Assembly: GCA_963787415.1 (NCBI GenBank)
Contig: CAWBCO010000003.1
Span: 1,004,552-1,068,551, forward strand
Origin: CAVUWL01 sp963787415
GTDB taxonomy: Bacteria; Actinomycetota; Thermoleophilia; Solirubrobacterales; 70-9
DNA length: 64,000 nucleotides
Direction: 5' to 3'
Shown: positions 53,367 through 63,756 of the stretch, one piece after another
How the letters are laid out: every line of letters starts with the position of its first letter
Position numbering within the stretch: the first letter of the stretch is position 1
The notes under the pieces: model-generated
The model's database searches: none
The model's input: the letters and a program-made list of their open reading frames with translations, nothing else
What the model was told of the DNA's origin: nothing
Position numbers and translations under genes: made by a program

Positions 53367-56138
53367 TCAGCCCACCCTTCCCTGCCGCCCGGCCCTTGCG
53401 GCTGTGGCGTGCCGACTTGCTCCGCAGGTGGGGTTGGTAGAGACCTGGGAGTTCGCGACGCGGTTGTTCTGACCGACGAAACTGACCTGGGCCTTCTTCT
53501 TCCCCTTGCAGATGTTTTCCCCATTGACCAGCAAGCCACGCTTGCCTCCGTATAGGTTGAGGACGAACTTAGAGACGGGCACGTCAGGGACCGTTTCGAA
53601 GCTGCTGCGCAGCGCGGCGTGGACCGCGCTGATCCGCGCGTCGAGGTCGATGCTGAACTGACCGCGGAGCGCCACCACCATGTCCGGAAGGGTGTGCGAG
53701 GAGGAGCGCAGGTAGACGTTGCCAGTCAGCGGCTTTTCGAGCAGCGGCGATTCGACCGTCCCGGTGCCCATGATCGAGCCGGACGGGCATTCGTTGGCGG
53801 CGAACTGGACCCTGGTGCAGATGGTCTTGATATGCGAATTGTCGAGCTGCTCGCCGTGCGGCAGGGTGACGATCGCGCGCGAGATGTTGGCGTCGCCCGA
53901 CCGCGCTGTCAACACCGCGCGGAGGGCGGGGTTTTTGGTCCGCTGGACGCCGCCCTGCAGCTGCAGCTGCAGCTGTGGGGCGAACGGCATCGACTCGCAG
54001 TTGGCGACCTGGAAGCGCACGGAGCGCTGCACGGCGGCGCCCTGGTCGCCTTCGATCGTGGCGCTAACCGCAGACGGTTCGCAATCGGTCGGGTTGAGCA
54101 TGAATTCGGGACGGTTGAGCTGCAGCAGCACCGAGCGGAGGCGCAGGGGGACCCCTTCGAGGATCTGGGGGAAGGGATTGGAGACCGCGGTGATGTGGGC
54201 GTCGGTGGAGTCGACGAAGAGCGCGGCCCTGACGACGACGTTACCGAGGTCGTAGGGACCCGACACGGCCGGGGTGACCACGGCCAGGCTCAGAGGTGCC
54301 CCTTTATAGGGACCGGCCAGGTAAACCTTCCCGGAGAGGTAGACGGGATGAGTGCCCGCACCCGCGCCAGAAACCGCGGTCCCGATCTGCGAAGAGGCCG
54401 GGCATTTCGGCGAGGAGAGCTCAGCGACGCCGGAGTAGAGTGGGTTTTCGAGCGCCGCGAGGGATTCCTCGGGGCAGTAGGCGACCCCCTTGAGGCTGGC
54501 GGAGAGCCCAGGTGGGGCCTGCACGGTGAGGCCGCTGAGAGTTTGGTCGCCGTCGTTGCGGGTCAGCGTCAGCTCGAAGGGCGCATGCTTGCCGGCTGTC
54601 TTGTCGACGACTCCCGCTTCGAAGCCTGGATTGAAGCCGAGCACCGAGCCGGGGCAGGCGCTGCCGCCGGGACCGTGTTCGAGCGGGAAGAACTGTTCGG
54701 AGCTCTGCGTCCCGAGCAGGGAGTCCCAAGGCGTGAAGGTGCTCCTGACCGGATAGGTCCCGCACTGGGTCGGAGTCACCAACAGCCCCCGTTCGGAGCC
54801 GAAGATGTGCATGTTGAAGTCCGAGAAGGGCGACTCGGGGAGATTCGGAAAGGTCGCCACCAGCTGGCCCGTCTGGCTGTCGGCGTGGATCGAGCCGATG
54901 ATCTTCACGTGAACGCCATAACCGTCGGCGGCGAGGATCAGGCGGTAGCGTTCGCCGGGCTTCGGTTCGCCCAGGTAGAGGTACCCCGGGAGTGGCCCGG
55001 GCAGCGCCGAGCTTTCGATCGAGAGGGTCCCGACCTTCGAGTCTTCCGGGCATTCGGCGGCGCCTTCGCGGTTGCTCAGCTGAGCCTGGGCGTCGGTGCA
55101 GGCGGACTTACCGTCGGCTGCATTCGGGTTGATCGCGATCCCTTCCGGCAGCGTGACCGTGGCCGCGCGGATCTCGGAGGGCGACGGGACTGTGGCGCTC
55201 TCGAACTGCGGTGCCTTTAGATCGAGATCGAGGCCAGAGGCGGTGTCGGTGAAAGTCACCGTCGGCTGGGCGTAAAGGCTGGGGTTGAAGCTGAGCTGGT
55301 CGCAGCCGGTGGTGGCCGGGTAGGGCGCTTCGGCGTGGGTCACTTCTTTGTCGTAAGAGGTGACGTCGGTAGAGGTGGTGAGGGGCACGCCGCAGGAGGT
55401 CGGGTTATCCAGGAAAGGAGCTTCTTCATGGTTCGGCGGCAGGCCGGGGTAGCAGGGAGGATTTGCAAATGACGATGGGTCGCAACCCGGCGGGTGGCGA
55501 AGTTCGTTATGGACCGGCGAGGCGGGGACGCCCCAGAGCTTCTCCACGAGGGTGTGCAGCGGAAAGATATGGTTGATGTTCACCACTTTGGCGTCGAGCC
55601 CGTAGTCACCCTCGGTGCGAGGTTCGAGGACGGTGTAAATGGGGAACTGCAGAATTGGAGCGCTGAACCCCAGGAGCGCGGGCTGGTTAGCGTGTGGAAC
55701 GAGGTTGTAGACGCCGATCAGTCCGAGGAAGCCACCCGGGAATTCTTCGGCTTCTTTCGGATTGTTCGGGTTGGGATTTTCTTCGCTCCCAAGGCCGAGT
55801 TCGACTATTCCGACCTGCGAGTCCGCCGGGCAGGTTTCGCGGGCGAAGTTGACGGCGCTGCACTGCGGAGTGGAGTGAGTGTCACCAATGAAACCAGCGG
55901 GAAGGTGGATATCGATGTTTTTGGCGTCCTGACAGTCGCAAGTCGGAGCTGGGATGTGTTGCGTCTCGCGGTTTTCGACCCGGAGCTGGATCGTCAGGTC
56001 GGGATGGCCTCCGGCCTGGGTAGTTGAGGGCGTGACATTGAAGCGGGTGACGGGAGACCCCGCGAAGGCCGCGGAGGGCAGCAGGGCTAGGAGGCCTGCG
56101 ATGAAGAACAGCCCGGAAATCAGGTTAGGCCTACGCAT
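53367..56138 (-). CDS. Giant exported Cys-rich repeat protein, unknown family
   Basis: A 923-residue protein from ATG 56138, whose start overlaps the upstream stop by 8 bases. A signal peptide (FFIAGLLALLPSAAFA) is followed by duplicated beta-rich units sharing patterns such as LNNPTSCG/PTQCG, CPxxSxVGT, YLYLGEPKPGERYRL and VYLAGPYKGAPLSL. The repeating CPEDSKVGT/CPASSQIGT/CPSGSIMGT motif suggests three or more copies of one domain. It ends with basic residues (RHATAARAGRQGRVG). The paralogue at 48900 has the same architecture. I do not recognise the family. Confidence 0.72.
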   Translation of the reverse strand: MRRPNLISGLFFIAGLLALLPSAAFAGSPVTRFNVTPSTTQAGGHPDLTIQLRVENRETQHIPAPTCDCQDAKNIDIHLPAGFIGDTHSTPQCSAVNFARETCPADSQVGIVELGLGSEENPNPNNPKEAEEFPGGFLGLIGVYNLVPHANQPALLGFSAPILQFPIYTVLEPRTEGDYGLDAKVVNINHIFPLHTLVEKLWGVPASPVHNELRHPPGCDPSSFANPPCYPGLPPNHEEAPFLDNPTSCGVPLTTSTDVTSYDKEVTHAEAPYPATTGCDQLSFNPSLYAQPTVTFTDTASGLDLDLKAPQFESATVPSPSEIRAATVTLPEGIAINPNAADGKSACTDAQAQLSNREGAAECPEDSKVGTLSIESSALPGPLPGYLYLGEPKPGERYRLILAADGYGVHVKIIGSIHADSQTGQLVATFPNLPESPFSDFNMHIFGSERGLLVTPTQCGTYPVRSTFTPWDSLLGTQSSEQFFPLEHGPGGSACPGSVLGFNPGFEAGVVDKTAGKHAPFELTLTRNDGDQTLSGLTVQAPPGLSASLKGVAYCPEESLAALENPLYSGVAELSSPKCPASSQIGTAVSGAGAGTHPVYLSGKVYLAGPYKGAPLSLAVVTPAVSGPYDLGNVVVRAALFVDSTDAHITAVSNPFPQILEGVPLRLRSVLLQLNRPEFMLNPTDCEPSAVSATIEGDQGAAVQRSVRFQVANCESMPFAPQLQLQLQGGVQRTKNPALRAVLTARSGDANISRAIVTLPHGEQLDNSHIKTICTRVQFAANECPSGSIMGTGTVESPLLEKPLTGNVYLRSSSHTLPDMVVALRGQFSIDLDARISAVHAALRSSFETVPDVPVSKFVLNLYGGKRGLLVNGENICKGKKKAQVSFVGQNNRVANSQVSTNPTCGASRHATAARAGRQGRVG

Positions 56139-59100
56139 GACGATGTCCTCCGCGCCCGTGCGGATGCCTACGGTTCGCCGCCTTCTTACCCTTTTTCTTG
56201 GCTTTCTTCTTCTTGCTCTTGGCAGCAGGGGGAGCGTTCCCTCCTTTGCCGAGATCGTCGCCGCTGACGATGGCCGGCGGGTTCGGCGGAGCACTACCTT
56301 CGCCGTGGCACTCGTCGGCAGCTTCGCAGGGCGCCGCGGGGGGCACGTAAGGGAAGCCGCCGCCGGTGCGCGCGTCGTAAAACTTCAGGTATTCGCCGTT
56401 CTGGTCCTGGCCGACGAGCGTCTCGTAGGTGGAGAAGTAGGCATCGACGCCATTGGCCGAGACACCCTCGAAGCCGGCGGTGCGGGTGTGGAAGTTCGAA
56501 GTCTGGGTGGTAACCGAGTTGGTCCCGGTCGTGATCAGCTGCGGCCGCCCATTGACGAACTCGTAGACGTCTTCGACTTCGTTGGTGTCCTTCGGAGTGA
56601 GTGCATCCGGCGTGTAGAAGAATGTCCGTCCGTCGTTGGTCATGAAGAGTCCCTGGAGGCTGCCGCTGGCGTTGCCCGTCGGCGGTTCGCCGTTCGGCAT
56701 ACAGGAAACACAGTTGATCCTTTCAGTGGCCGGGTTGTACGTGTACATCTCCTCGAATTCGTTGTTGTTGTACGGCGTCAGCTGATCCTTGGTAAGGAGG
56801 GCGACGTGCGCGCCGTCGGGCGAGACCTGGATCCGCCCGACCGGGCCGTTACTGCAGTCTTCCGCCGGGCAATAATCCTCGTGTTTGGAGAAGGAAGCGA
56901 CGAACGTGACCACGCCGTTGTGGTAGCGGTAGAGGTTCTGTTCCCCCCGAGTTCCCTTTGTTCCATCCAGGACTTCGGGCGAGTAGAAGTAGATTTCTCC
57001 GCTTTCTTCAGCGATCGCGTTGTCAGTTTCGTAGGCGCCATCGACCGGCATCGCGTTGCACTTTTCGGTCCATTTCGCACCGCATTCTTCTTCGTTGCCG
57101 GTTCCGGAGTCGCCCTTGGAGATCAGCGTGATTTCGCCACCATTCGCTTCGTTCCACATGTAGAGATCGACGCTGTGGTCAGTGTCTTCGCCGGTCAGCT
57201 GGGCATCGGTGGTGAAGAACACTTTCTTCCCGTCGGCGGTCATGCCGACATAATCGACGGGATGATCCTCGCCAGATTCGTCGACACCGATCTCATAGGA
57301 GATCGCGTCATTGACCCGCATGTATAGATACTTGGAGGGTTCCGGTTCACTGCTGAACAGCGGCCATTTGCCGTCGGAAACCCCCATGACAATGTGCGAT
57401 CCGTCGGTCGAGACGCTGGGATTCACCTTCGCCTGCTCCCATTCCAAGTACCCATCATGGGGCAGCCTGCTGCTGGCGAAGGTGATGTACTGATTCAGTC
57501 CTTCCGCTCCTGGAGGTACGGGGACGTCGAGATGTTCTCCGCCGGGGAGCAGCGAGATGAGCGACGTCGATCCGGTTTCGGTGTCGTAGTCATAGGCCGA
57601 GCCGGGCGGTTCGACGAGGCCGTTGGGCGCGAAGGCGACATTGCTGCTGGTGAAGGCAAGGTGGCTGAAGTCGGGCGAGGACTGATAGGCCCCAATGGTT
57701 TCTTCGGCGTCGGGAATCAGCGACTGGGTCAACGGCCAGCGGCCACGGAAACTCCCGTCCGGCCCCCAGATGTAGGGGAGGTTATGCCCGGGCTGCGGCG
57801 TTCCTGCGAATCCTCCGTTTGAGTAGTAGTCCATGAACTCGGTGAACTTCTGATTGCCGATGGTCAGCGAGGCTCCGAGCGCTTCGCTGCCCTTCAGCCC
57901 TACCAGCGCGGTGGTCCAGCCGGTGCTGGTCCTAGTCGCGACGTAGGTATCGACGTTGAGGCTGTTGAGGGGTTCGGTGCCGGTCACTCCGCCGAGCTCG
58001 CCGCCGAAGGCGAAGCGCGACGGGTTCGACGCGAGCGGGCCTGGCTGGGCATGTTCGGGGACGAAGATGACATTGCCGGCGGCACCTGGCGAGACCAGCT
58101 CGTAGGCGCGACAGTCGGGCAGGTATTCGCTGCCGGTCTCCTGGCGAAGGATTTCGTTCGGACAGGGCTGGGCGTTGAAGTTGAAGGTTTGGTCTTCGCT
58201 GACCGTTTTCCCGGCGGTGTTTTCGGCGACGAGCCTGAAGTGGTAGACGCCGCCGTTAAGCCCGGTCAGTTTCTGGTTGACGGGCTCCACTTCCTGGGCG
58301 GCGGCAAGGGATTCCCCGGCGACCGGAATTTTGGTCCCATATTCGGGGGTCGGCCCGTATTCGAACCAGTAGGTGGTTTGCAGCGCTTCGGGATCCACCT
58401 TCCCGTTGAGCTTGGCGCCGGTGGCGGTGACTTCCGAGGCGTAGATGCCTTCGAGCGACGGCTTGCCGGCGGTCAGTGCTGTGCGGTCGGAGCTGAGGCC
58501 CTTCCCTTCAGCGTTGACGGCGGCGAAGCGATAGTGGTAGGTCTGACCCGGGGCAAGCCCCGTAATTTCAGCGAAGACGCTCTCGGCCCCCGAGAATGGA
58601 GTCGACTGGGAGCAGGGGACAGGTGGTTCGCCGTAGGCGAGGGTGGTGCCCCATTCGACGTAGCATTCAGTGACCGGGCCGCCGCCGGCAGGGTCGACGT
58701 GCCCGTTGGCGACCAGGCTGGCGTCGGTGACACCGGACGGCGCAGCCACGGCGACCGTCGGCACGATCTGGGCGGGGAAGACGTCGACGTGGCTGTGGCT
58801 ACTGTCGCCGACATAGAGGGTGCCGGTCTGGTCATCGAGGGCGATGCCCCCGAAACTCGCTGCGTTGCCGAATTCATTCTGGACTTCCTCGACCTTGCCG
58901 CCGGTAGGGGTGACGGCGAGCACCTTCGGGATAGCGGCGGGGTAGGCGGTCCTTCCCGCGACGTAGACTAAGTGGCTGTTCGGATCGACGGTGATGCCGG
59001 ATGCCGAGATCACCGAGGGTTCGAGGACCGTGTTGACGGTGTGGTAACCGCTGGCGGCGGTGAAGCGCCAGACCCCACCCGATTCACTTGTGACGTAGAG

Positions 59101-59712
59101 ATCGTTGTTGGACAGGTCGAAGGCAAAGACAAACGGGTTTCCGGTGGCAGATTCGACGTTCAAGGTCCTCATCAGAACGCCCGTGGTGGCGTTGAACTCC
59201 TGGAGCTGACCGCGGCTCTTGTCGGCGATCCAGAGATTCCCGTTTGAGTCGACCGCCGCGGTTTCCTGGTCTTCATGAGTTTCGACGGCGATCGGGTAGA
59301 CGCTGGGATTCAGCGGGGTACCATCGGCGTCCCAGCCATAGATCCCGCGGAAAAATACCGGCAGGTAGAGGTTGCCGGAAGTCTGATCCAGCGCAAGCCC
59401 GCCGGAGCCGTTGACTTCGAGCGGGAATTGCCCGCCGGTCGGGGAGTGGGCGGGAAGTTCGAATCCGTACATTCTGGTTTCGTCGCCGCCGCTGGCCCCC
59501 GCATAGAGCCGCTGGAGCCCCTGGTTGAGGACCAACTCGCCCGTTTCGGAGATGAAGCTGCCTTCGGTCCCGTCGGTCCCAAATCGTTCACTTACACCGT
59601 TCTTGTGAATGAAGGCCGCGGAGGCGCTGCCGACGCAGGCGACCAGCACGACGAGTGCGGCCAGCAGCGCCGTGACACCGGCGCCCAGGTGAGCGCGATG
59701 CCTCTCAGCCAT
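56131..59712 (-). CDS. Giant exported NHL/Fn3/TolB-like protein
   Basis: A 1193-residue protein from ATG 59712, whose MAE start overlaps the RNG-stop of the upstream gene. A signal peptide (LLAALVVLVACVGSASA) precedes an NHL propeller (about 35-315), two Fn3-like repeats (TECYVEWGTTLAYGEPPVPC, TTYWFEYGPTPEYGTKIP), the module CPNEILRQET...LPDCRAYELVSPG, and TolB/PD40-like blades (MTADGKKVFFTTDAQ, VSPDGAHVALL). It ends FYDARTGGGFPY, DECHGEGSAPPNPP and a long Lys/Arg/His tail. It is the uninterrupted version of the architecture seen in the 53365 gene. Function unknown. Confidence 0.78.
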   Translation of the reverse strand: MAERHRAHLGAGVTALLAALVVLVACVGSASAAFIHKNGVSERFGTDGTEGSFISETGELVLNQGLQRLYAGASGGDETRMYGFELPAHSPTGGQFPLEVNGSGGLALDQTSGNLYLPVFFRGIYGWDADGTPLNPSVYPIAVETHEDQETAAVDSNGNLWIADKSRGQLQEFNATTGVLMRTLNVESATGNPFVFAFDLSNNDLYVTSESGGVWRFTAASGYHTVNTVLEPSVISASGITVDPNSHLVYVAGRTAYPAAIPKVLAVTPTGGKVEEVQNEFGNAASFGGIALDDQTGTLYVGDSSHSHVDVFPAQIVPTVAVAAPSGVTDASLVANGHVDPAGGGPVTECYVEWGTTLAYGEPPVPCSQSTPFSGAESVFAEITGLAPGQTYHYRFAAVNAEGKGLSSDRTALTAGKPSLEGIYASEVTATGAKLNGKVDPEALQTTYWFEYGPTPEYGTKIPVAGESLAAAQEVEPVNQKLTGLNGGVYHFRLVAENTAGKTVSEDQTFNFNAQPCPNEILRQETGSEYLPDCRAYELVSPGAAGNVIFVPEHAQPGPLASNPSRFAFGGELGGVTGTEPLNSLNVDTYVATRTSTGWTTALVGLKGSEALGASLTIGNQKFTEFMDYYSNGGFAGTPQPGHNLPYIWGPDGSFRGRWPLTQSLIPDAEETIGAYQSSPDFSHLAFTSSNVAFAPNGLVEPPGSAYDYDTETGSTSLISLLPGGEHLDVPVPPGAEGLNQYITFASSRLPHDGYLEWEQAKVNPSVSTDGSHIVMGVSDGKWPLFSSEPEPSKYLYMRVNDAISYEIGVDESGEDHPVDYVGMTADGKKVFFTTDAQLTGEDTDHSVDLYMWNEANGGEITLISKGDSGTGNEEECGAKWTEKCNAMPVDGAYETDNAIAEESGEIYFYSPEVLDGTKGTRGEQNLYRYHNGVVTFVASFSKHEDYCPAEDCSNGPVGRIQVSPDGAHVALLTKDQLTPYNNNEFEEMYTYNPATERINCVSCMPNGEPPTGNASGSLQGLFMTNDGRTFFYTPDALTPKDTNEVEDVYEFVNGRPQLITTGTNSVTTQTSNFHTRTAGFEGVSANGVDAYFSTYETLVGQDQNGEYLKFYDARTGGGFPYVPPAAPCEAADECHGEGSAPPNPPAIVSGDDLGKGGNAPPAAKSKKKKAKKKGKKAANRRHPHGRGGHRHA

Positions 59713-62592
59713 TGCGGTGGGCCTTTCGGTGGTGCGTCTTCTGGTGGTGCTTCTTCTTCGGCTTCTTCACGCACTTGTCGTTCTTCTTGATGAAGCCCAT
59801 CTTGCATTTCACCGGCATCGCCCCACCCCCGCCCCCGCTCTTAGCCGCGACGGTGGTGAAGGTGCCTTCGCGGCTGGTCGAGGAGCCGACCGCGTTGACG
59901 GCAATGAGGCGGTACCGGTACGTCGTCTCGGGAGCTAGGCCCGAGACCGGGGCGCTGACGCTGTGAGAGAGCCCGTCGGAACCAATGGCGGTCTCAGGGG
60001 TGCTCGCCCCAGAGGTGGACCCCGTCCCGTATTCGAAGTGATAGGTGCTGGCGGCGCGGCTGGGGTTGACGAGGCCCACCAAGTTGGCCGTGGTTTCGGT
60101 AACCGCCGTGACCGGCGAGATGTCAACCGACGGGTGGTTGCTGGTGGTAAAGGTCTGGACCGAGCCGACCGAGGAACCGGCGACGTTGACGGCGACGGCG
60201 CGATAGTTGTAGGTCGTGCCCGGCTGCAGGCCGGTGACGTTGAGGGTGGCGGAATGGGGCGAGTCGTCGGAGCCGATCGGTTCGCTCGACAGCGTGTGCG
60301 ATTCGAAGGATCCTTCGGTCCCGTAGCTGAAGAAGACCACAGTGGGGCCGAATCCGGGCCGCGCTTCCGCGGTGAGACTGGCTTCGGTCGGGCCGACGCT
60401 GCTGACCGACGCTCCGACGACGGTGGGCAGGTTGGGGACGGTCGTGAAGGTCTGGTCGGGCCCGTCCGAAACGCCGGCCGGGCTCGTCGCGACGACGCGG
60501 AAGTGGTAGGTCTGGCCGACGGAGAGGCCGTCGATTTCCGCCGACACCGGATGTGCGGTGTTGTCGGAGCCGACCGGGCCCTCCTCCGGAGTGCTCGTGC
60601 CGTAGCTCGTAGTCGGCCCGTATTCGAAGTGGTAGGTCGTCGGCCCCGCATTTTCCGGGTTGACGGTGGCGCGGACTTCAGCCGAGGTCGTGGTGAGTTT
60701 CTTCGTCGGCTTGTACGTGAAGGTCGAAAGGACAAGCGTCCTGAAGGAGCGGTCGGGTCCGTAGGTCATGCCGAGGCTGTCGGTGACGACGATCCTGTAG
60801 TGGTAGACGGTGTTCTGGAAGAGGCTGGTCAGTTCGGCGCTACCGCTCTGCATGCCGGTCCCTGAGCCGACGTCGACGACGGGCGTCGTGTTTTCGTAGC
60901 TTTTGCTGAAGCCCCATTCGAAGTAGTAGCTGGTCGCCGACCCGTCGCCGGTCCAGTGCCCGTTGAGGGTGCCGACGACCCCGCCGATTTCGGTCGCCGG
61001 ATCGGTCCCGATCCCGATCACGGCAGGAGCAGTCGTGAAGGTGCTGTCCTTGCCGGAGCTTGGCCCGACGCCGTTGTCGGCTATGAAGCGGTAGTGGTAG
61101 GTCGTCGCCGGCTGCAGGTCGCAGAGCTGGAAACTCTCCTGCTGGGGACCGGTGCCGGGCCCGGCGTCTTCGGGGGCGTCGAATGCCGTGTTCCCGTAGG
61201 AGCTGGTAGTGCCCCATTCGAAGTTGTATTCGGTGTCTTCGCCGTTGCCTTCAAAGGCACCGTTGAGAGTGGCGCAGGTGCGTTCGACGCTCGACGCAGG
61301 CTTCGTGCGCAGGAAGGGAACGTTGTGCGGCGTGATCGTCCTGTCGACGCCGATGTTGGTCCCGTTGGAGTTCGTGGCGACCAACCGGTAGTGGTACGTC
61401 GCCTCCTTGATGAGACCCGAGAGGTCCGCGGTCACGGTTTCGCTTTCGCCGTATGGCGGTGCGGGAGAGCAGGGCACCGGGGTTTCGCCGTAGGACTTGG
61501 TCGGCCCCCATTCGAACTTGCATTCGGTGACAGGCGGCCCTCCTGCCGTGCCGGTGGTTCCGCTGATCTGGCTGTCGCCGGTCGGTTCTCCTGTTTCCGC
61601 ATCCGGCACGATGACGGGATCGAAGACCAATATATGGCGTTCTGTCCAAGCGCCGAAGGTCCCGTAGAGCAGGCCGCTAGATTCGTCGAACCCGAGGGTG
61701 ACGACTTCGACCGACGTCCCGAATTCCTGCAGGAGGACGCCATCCGTATTGTAGGCGTCGATCTTCGAGCCCTCGGCGAGGTAGACGACGTGCCGCGCCG
61801 AATCGATCACGATGCTTTCGATTCCCGGATAGCTCGGGTTGACGACGAATTCTTCAACCGCCTGCACCGAGTAGTTGCTGGCTGCGGTCAGCCTCCAGAC
61901 GATCCGGTTGGCGCCGTAGTTGCCGCTGAGCGTGAAGTAGAGATCGCCGGTGGATTTGTCGACGGCAATATTGCAGACCCTGCCTGCGCCGAATTCTGGT
62001 TCGTAGACGCTGGAGGTGTTGATGATGCGAAGGATTTCGCCCGAGGAGGAGTACTCACGGATCTGGTGTTCGCTTTCGTCGCCGACCCAGAGGTTTCCTT
62101 CGGCGTCCGTGGTGACCCCGCAGGGCGAGCCGAGGCCGGCGGTGAGCGGGAAGCCGGGCAGCACTTCGCCGTTCGCGTTGAAGCCCCGTACCTCGGTCTT
62201 ATCCGTCGTGTAGACGTTGCCGCTGGTCGGGTCGACGGCGACCGAGGACTTTTCCGGCTCCGACCCATATTCTTCGTTGGGACCGGCGTAGACGGGGAAT
62301 TTGCCCCCCACGGGGTATGTGTCCCCGGGCTCGGCGTTTCGAAGGCGGAGAGCCTGCCGTTCGAGTTCTGGAACGCGTAGAGCCTGTGACTGACCGGGTT
62401 GACGGCCAGGCCCCCGCCGCCGAATTCGGTGCCGGCGGTGCCGTCTATGCCGAAGGCTTCGCTGGGGGAAGAGGGATGGAGATAAGCGGCCGAGGCTGAG
62501 GCGACGCCGAAGGCCAGACTGAGCACTATGAGAAGCGCGAGTACGCAGACGTCGATGAAGCGAGGCAAGTTGGCATTTCGAATCGGCTTCAT
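59705..62592 (-). CDS. Giant exported NHL and six-Fn3 protein, frameshifted near its start
   Basis: First gene of the giant operon. From ATG 62592 (GTG 62607 possible) the signal peptide (LALLIVLSLAFGVASASAA) and first NHL blades (AVNPVSHRLYAFQNSNG) lie in one frame; near 62320 the frame changes and continues YPVGGKFPVYAGPNEEYG. Restoring one C in a CCC run at about 62325 joins them (SPGDTYPVGG). After the propeller come six Fn3-like repeats of about 90 residues, each with a FEWG/FEYG and TYHYR-type motif. It ends VKCKMGFIKKNDKCVKKP and a Lys/His tail ending AHRNG. Confidence 0.75.
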
Positions 62593-62607
62593 GAATGGCG
62601 AGGTCAC

Positions 62608-63756
62608 GCCCCTCGCCCGCTCTCTCTACTGGCCATTGAGCCCTGAACATCGAGCCCGACGAGTTCGATGGTGAGTGGAACTAGGTGGTCAGGCCACGGG
62701 AGCAAGTCATTTCCTGACCGTCGCTTAGCTAGGCAACATGCTGAGCGCTCCTCGCATTGCGCTGCCGGTTGAGGCCGTGAAGCTCGTCGCGACGCTGACA
62801 TCCGTGTGGCTCAGCGAAGGAAGGAGCGAGAAGCGGCGAGCAGCGGGAGGAGATGCCGAGGTGGAAGAACGCCGGACGGCTCCAGGGCCGCTTGCGTCGC
62901 TCGTGGAAGCTCCCACAGGGAGAAGGCCCTCCGGTACGTCGCCAACCAGGGAGAGCTGACGGACGCAGCTTGGCAACAGCCGCAGGCGATCCAGGCTCGA
63001 GCGGGGACGCCCTCCGGTTCTCGGGGCAGTGCCGGCACTCTGTGTGAGCCCTCGCCTCGCAAGGAGAGTGAGAAGCTTCATCTGATCGAACCCGGTCGTT
63101 GGGGCGGAGGGGTCGAAGGTCGAGCTGGAATCGCTGCCGTACGCCGACGCCGGGCGGTGGGCGTGGCGTACGCGTAAATCAATTCGCCGCTGGCGCTGCC
63201 AGTGGCGAAACGGTCCCCTGCCGATGTCTTGAAGCCGCTTCTCACTCCGGTTTCCTCTCCGGCTTCGCTGTTCCTTGCCCCCAGCGCCTTGGCGACGGGA
63301 AAGCCCGCCCCCTGCTCAGCCGTGTTGGTTCTCTCCAGTTCCCTGTCGACCGACTCCCCTTAAAGTACTTTGAGCCAGCGTCCGCGGGTAGTTAAGCAGG
63401 CTGGCGCCCTGCTGTCAACGATTACAGCTGCCCACTCGATCTTTTAAGCTCGGGTAGTACGCGCACCTCGATCTATGAGGCAAGCGAGCGCGACTTCCGG
63501 GGTTGTGCTCGCCCCCGACGCGATCTCCGGGCTCTATCGACGGGAAGAGCGCGTGAGCTCAGCCGATATAGGTGTGGGCTTGACTCCTCACGGTTCCGAG
63601 TGCGCTTTGTGTCCGGACTCGTCCCCGCCGTCCCTGCGTCCCCGCTCCGGAACCCGACGACACATTGGACCATGCAACCGGTAAGAGGGGCGTTACCACG
63701 AAGGCGCACTGCCGAAACTTGAGCACACAAGCTCTAGCTGACCCGCCCACACACCT
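62608..63756. other. Intergenic stretch with no recognised gene
   Basis: About 1.15 kb upstream of the giant operon. Several overlapping frames exist on both strands but none shows family-like sequence or a ribosome site. It must contain the promoter for the giant operon; I cannot place it. Confidence 0.45.

Noticed and set aside
62608..63756. Possible structured RNA or intron-like region
   Set aside because: Frames and composition looked unusual, but I found no catalytic core, reverse transcriptase or convincing fold.
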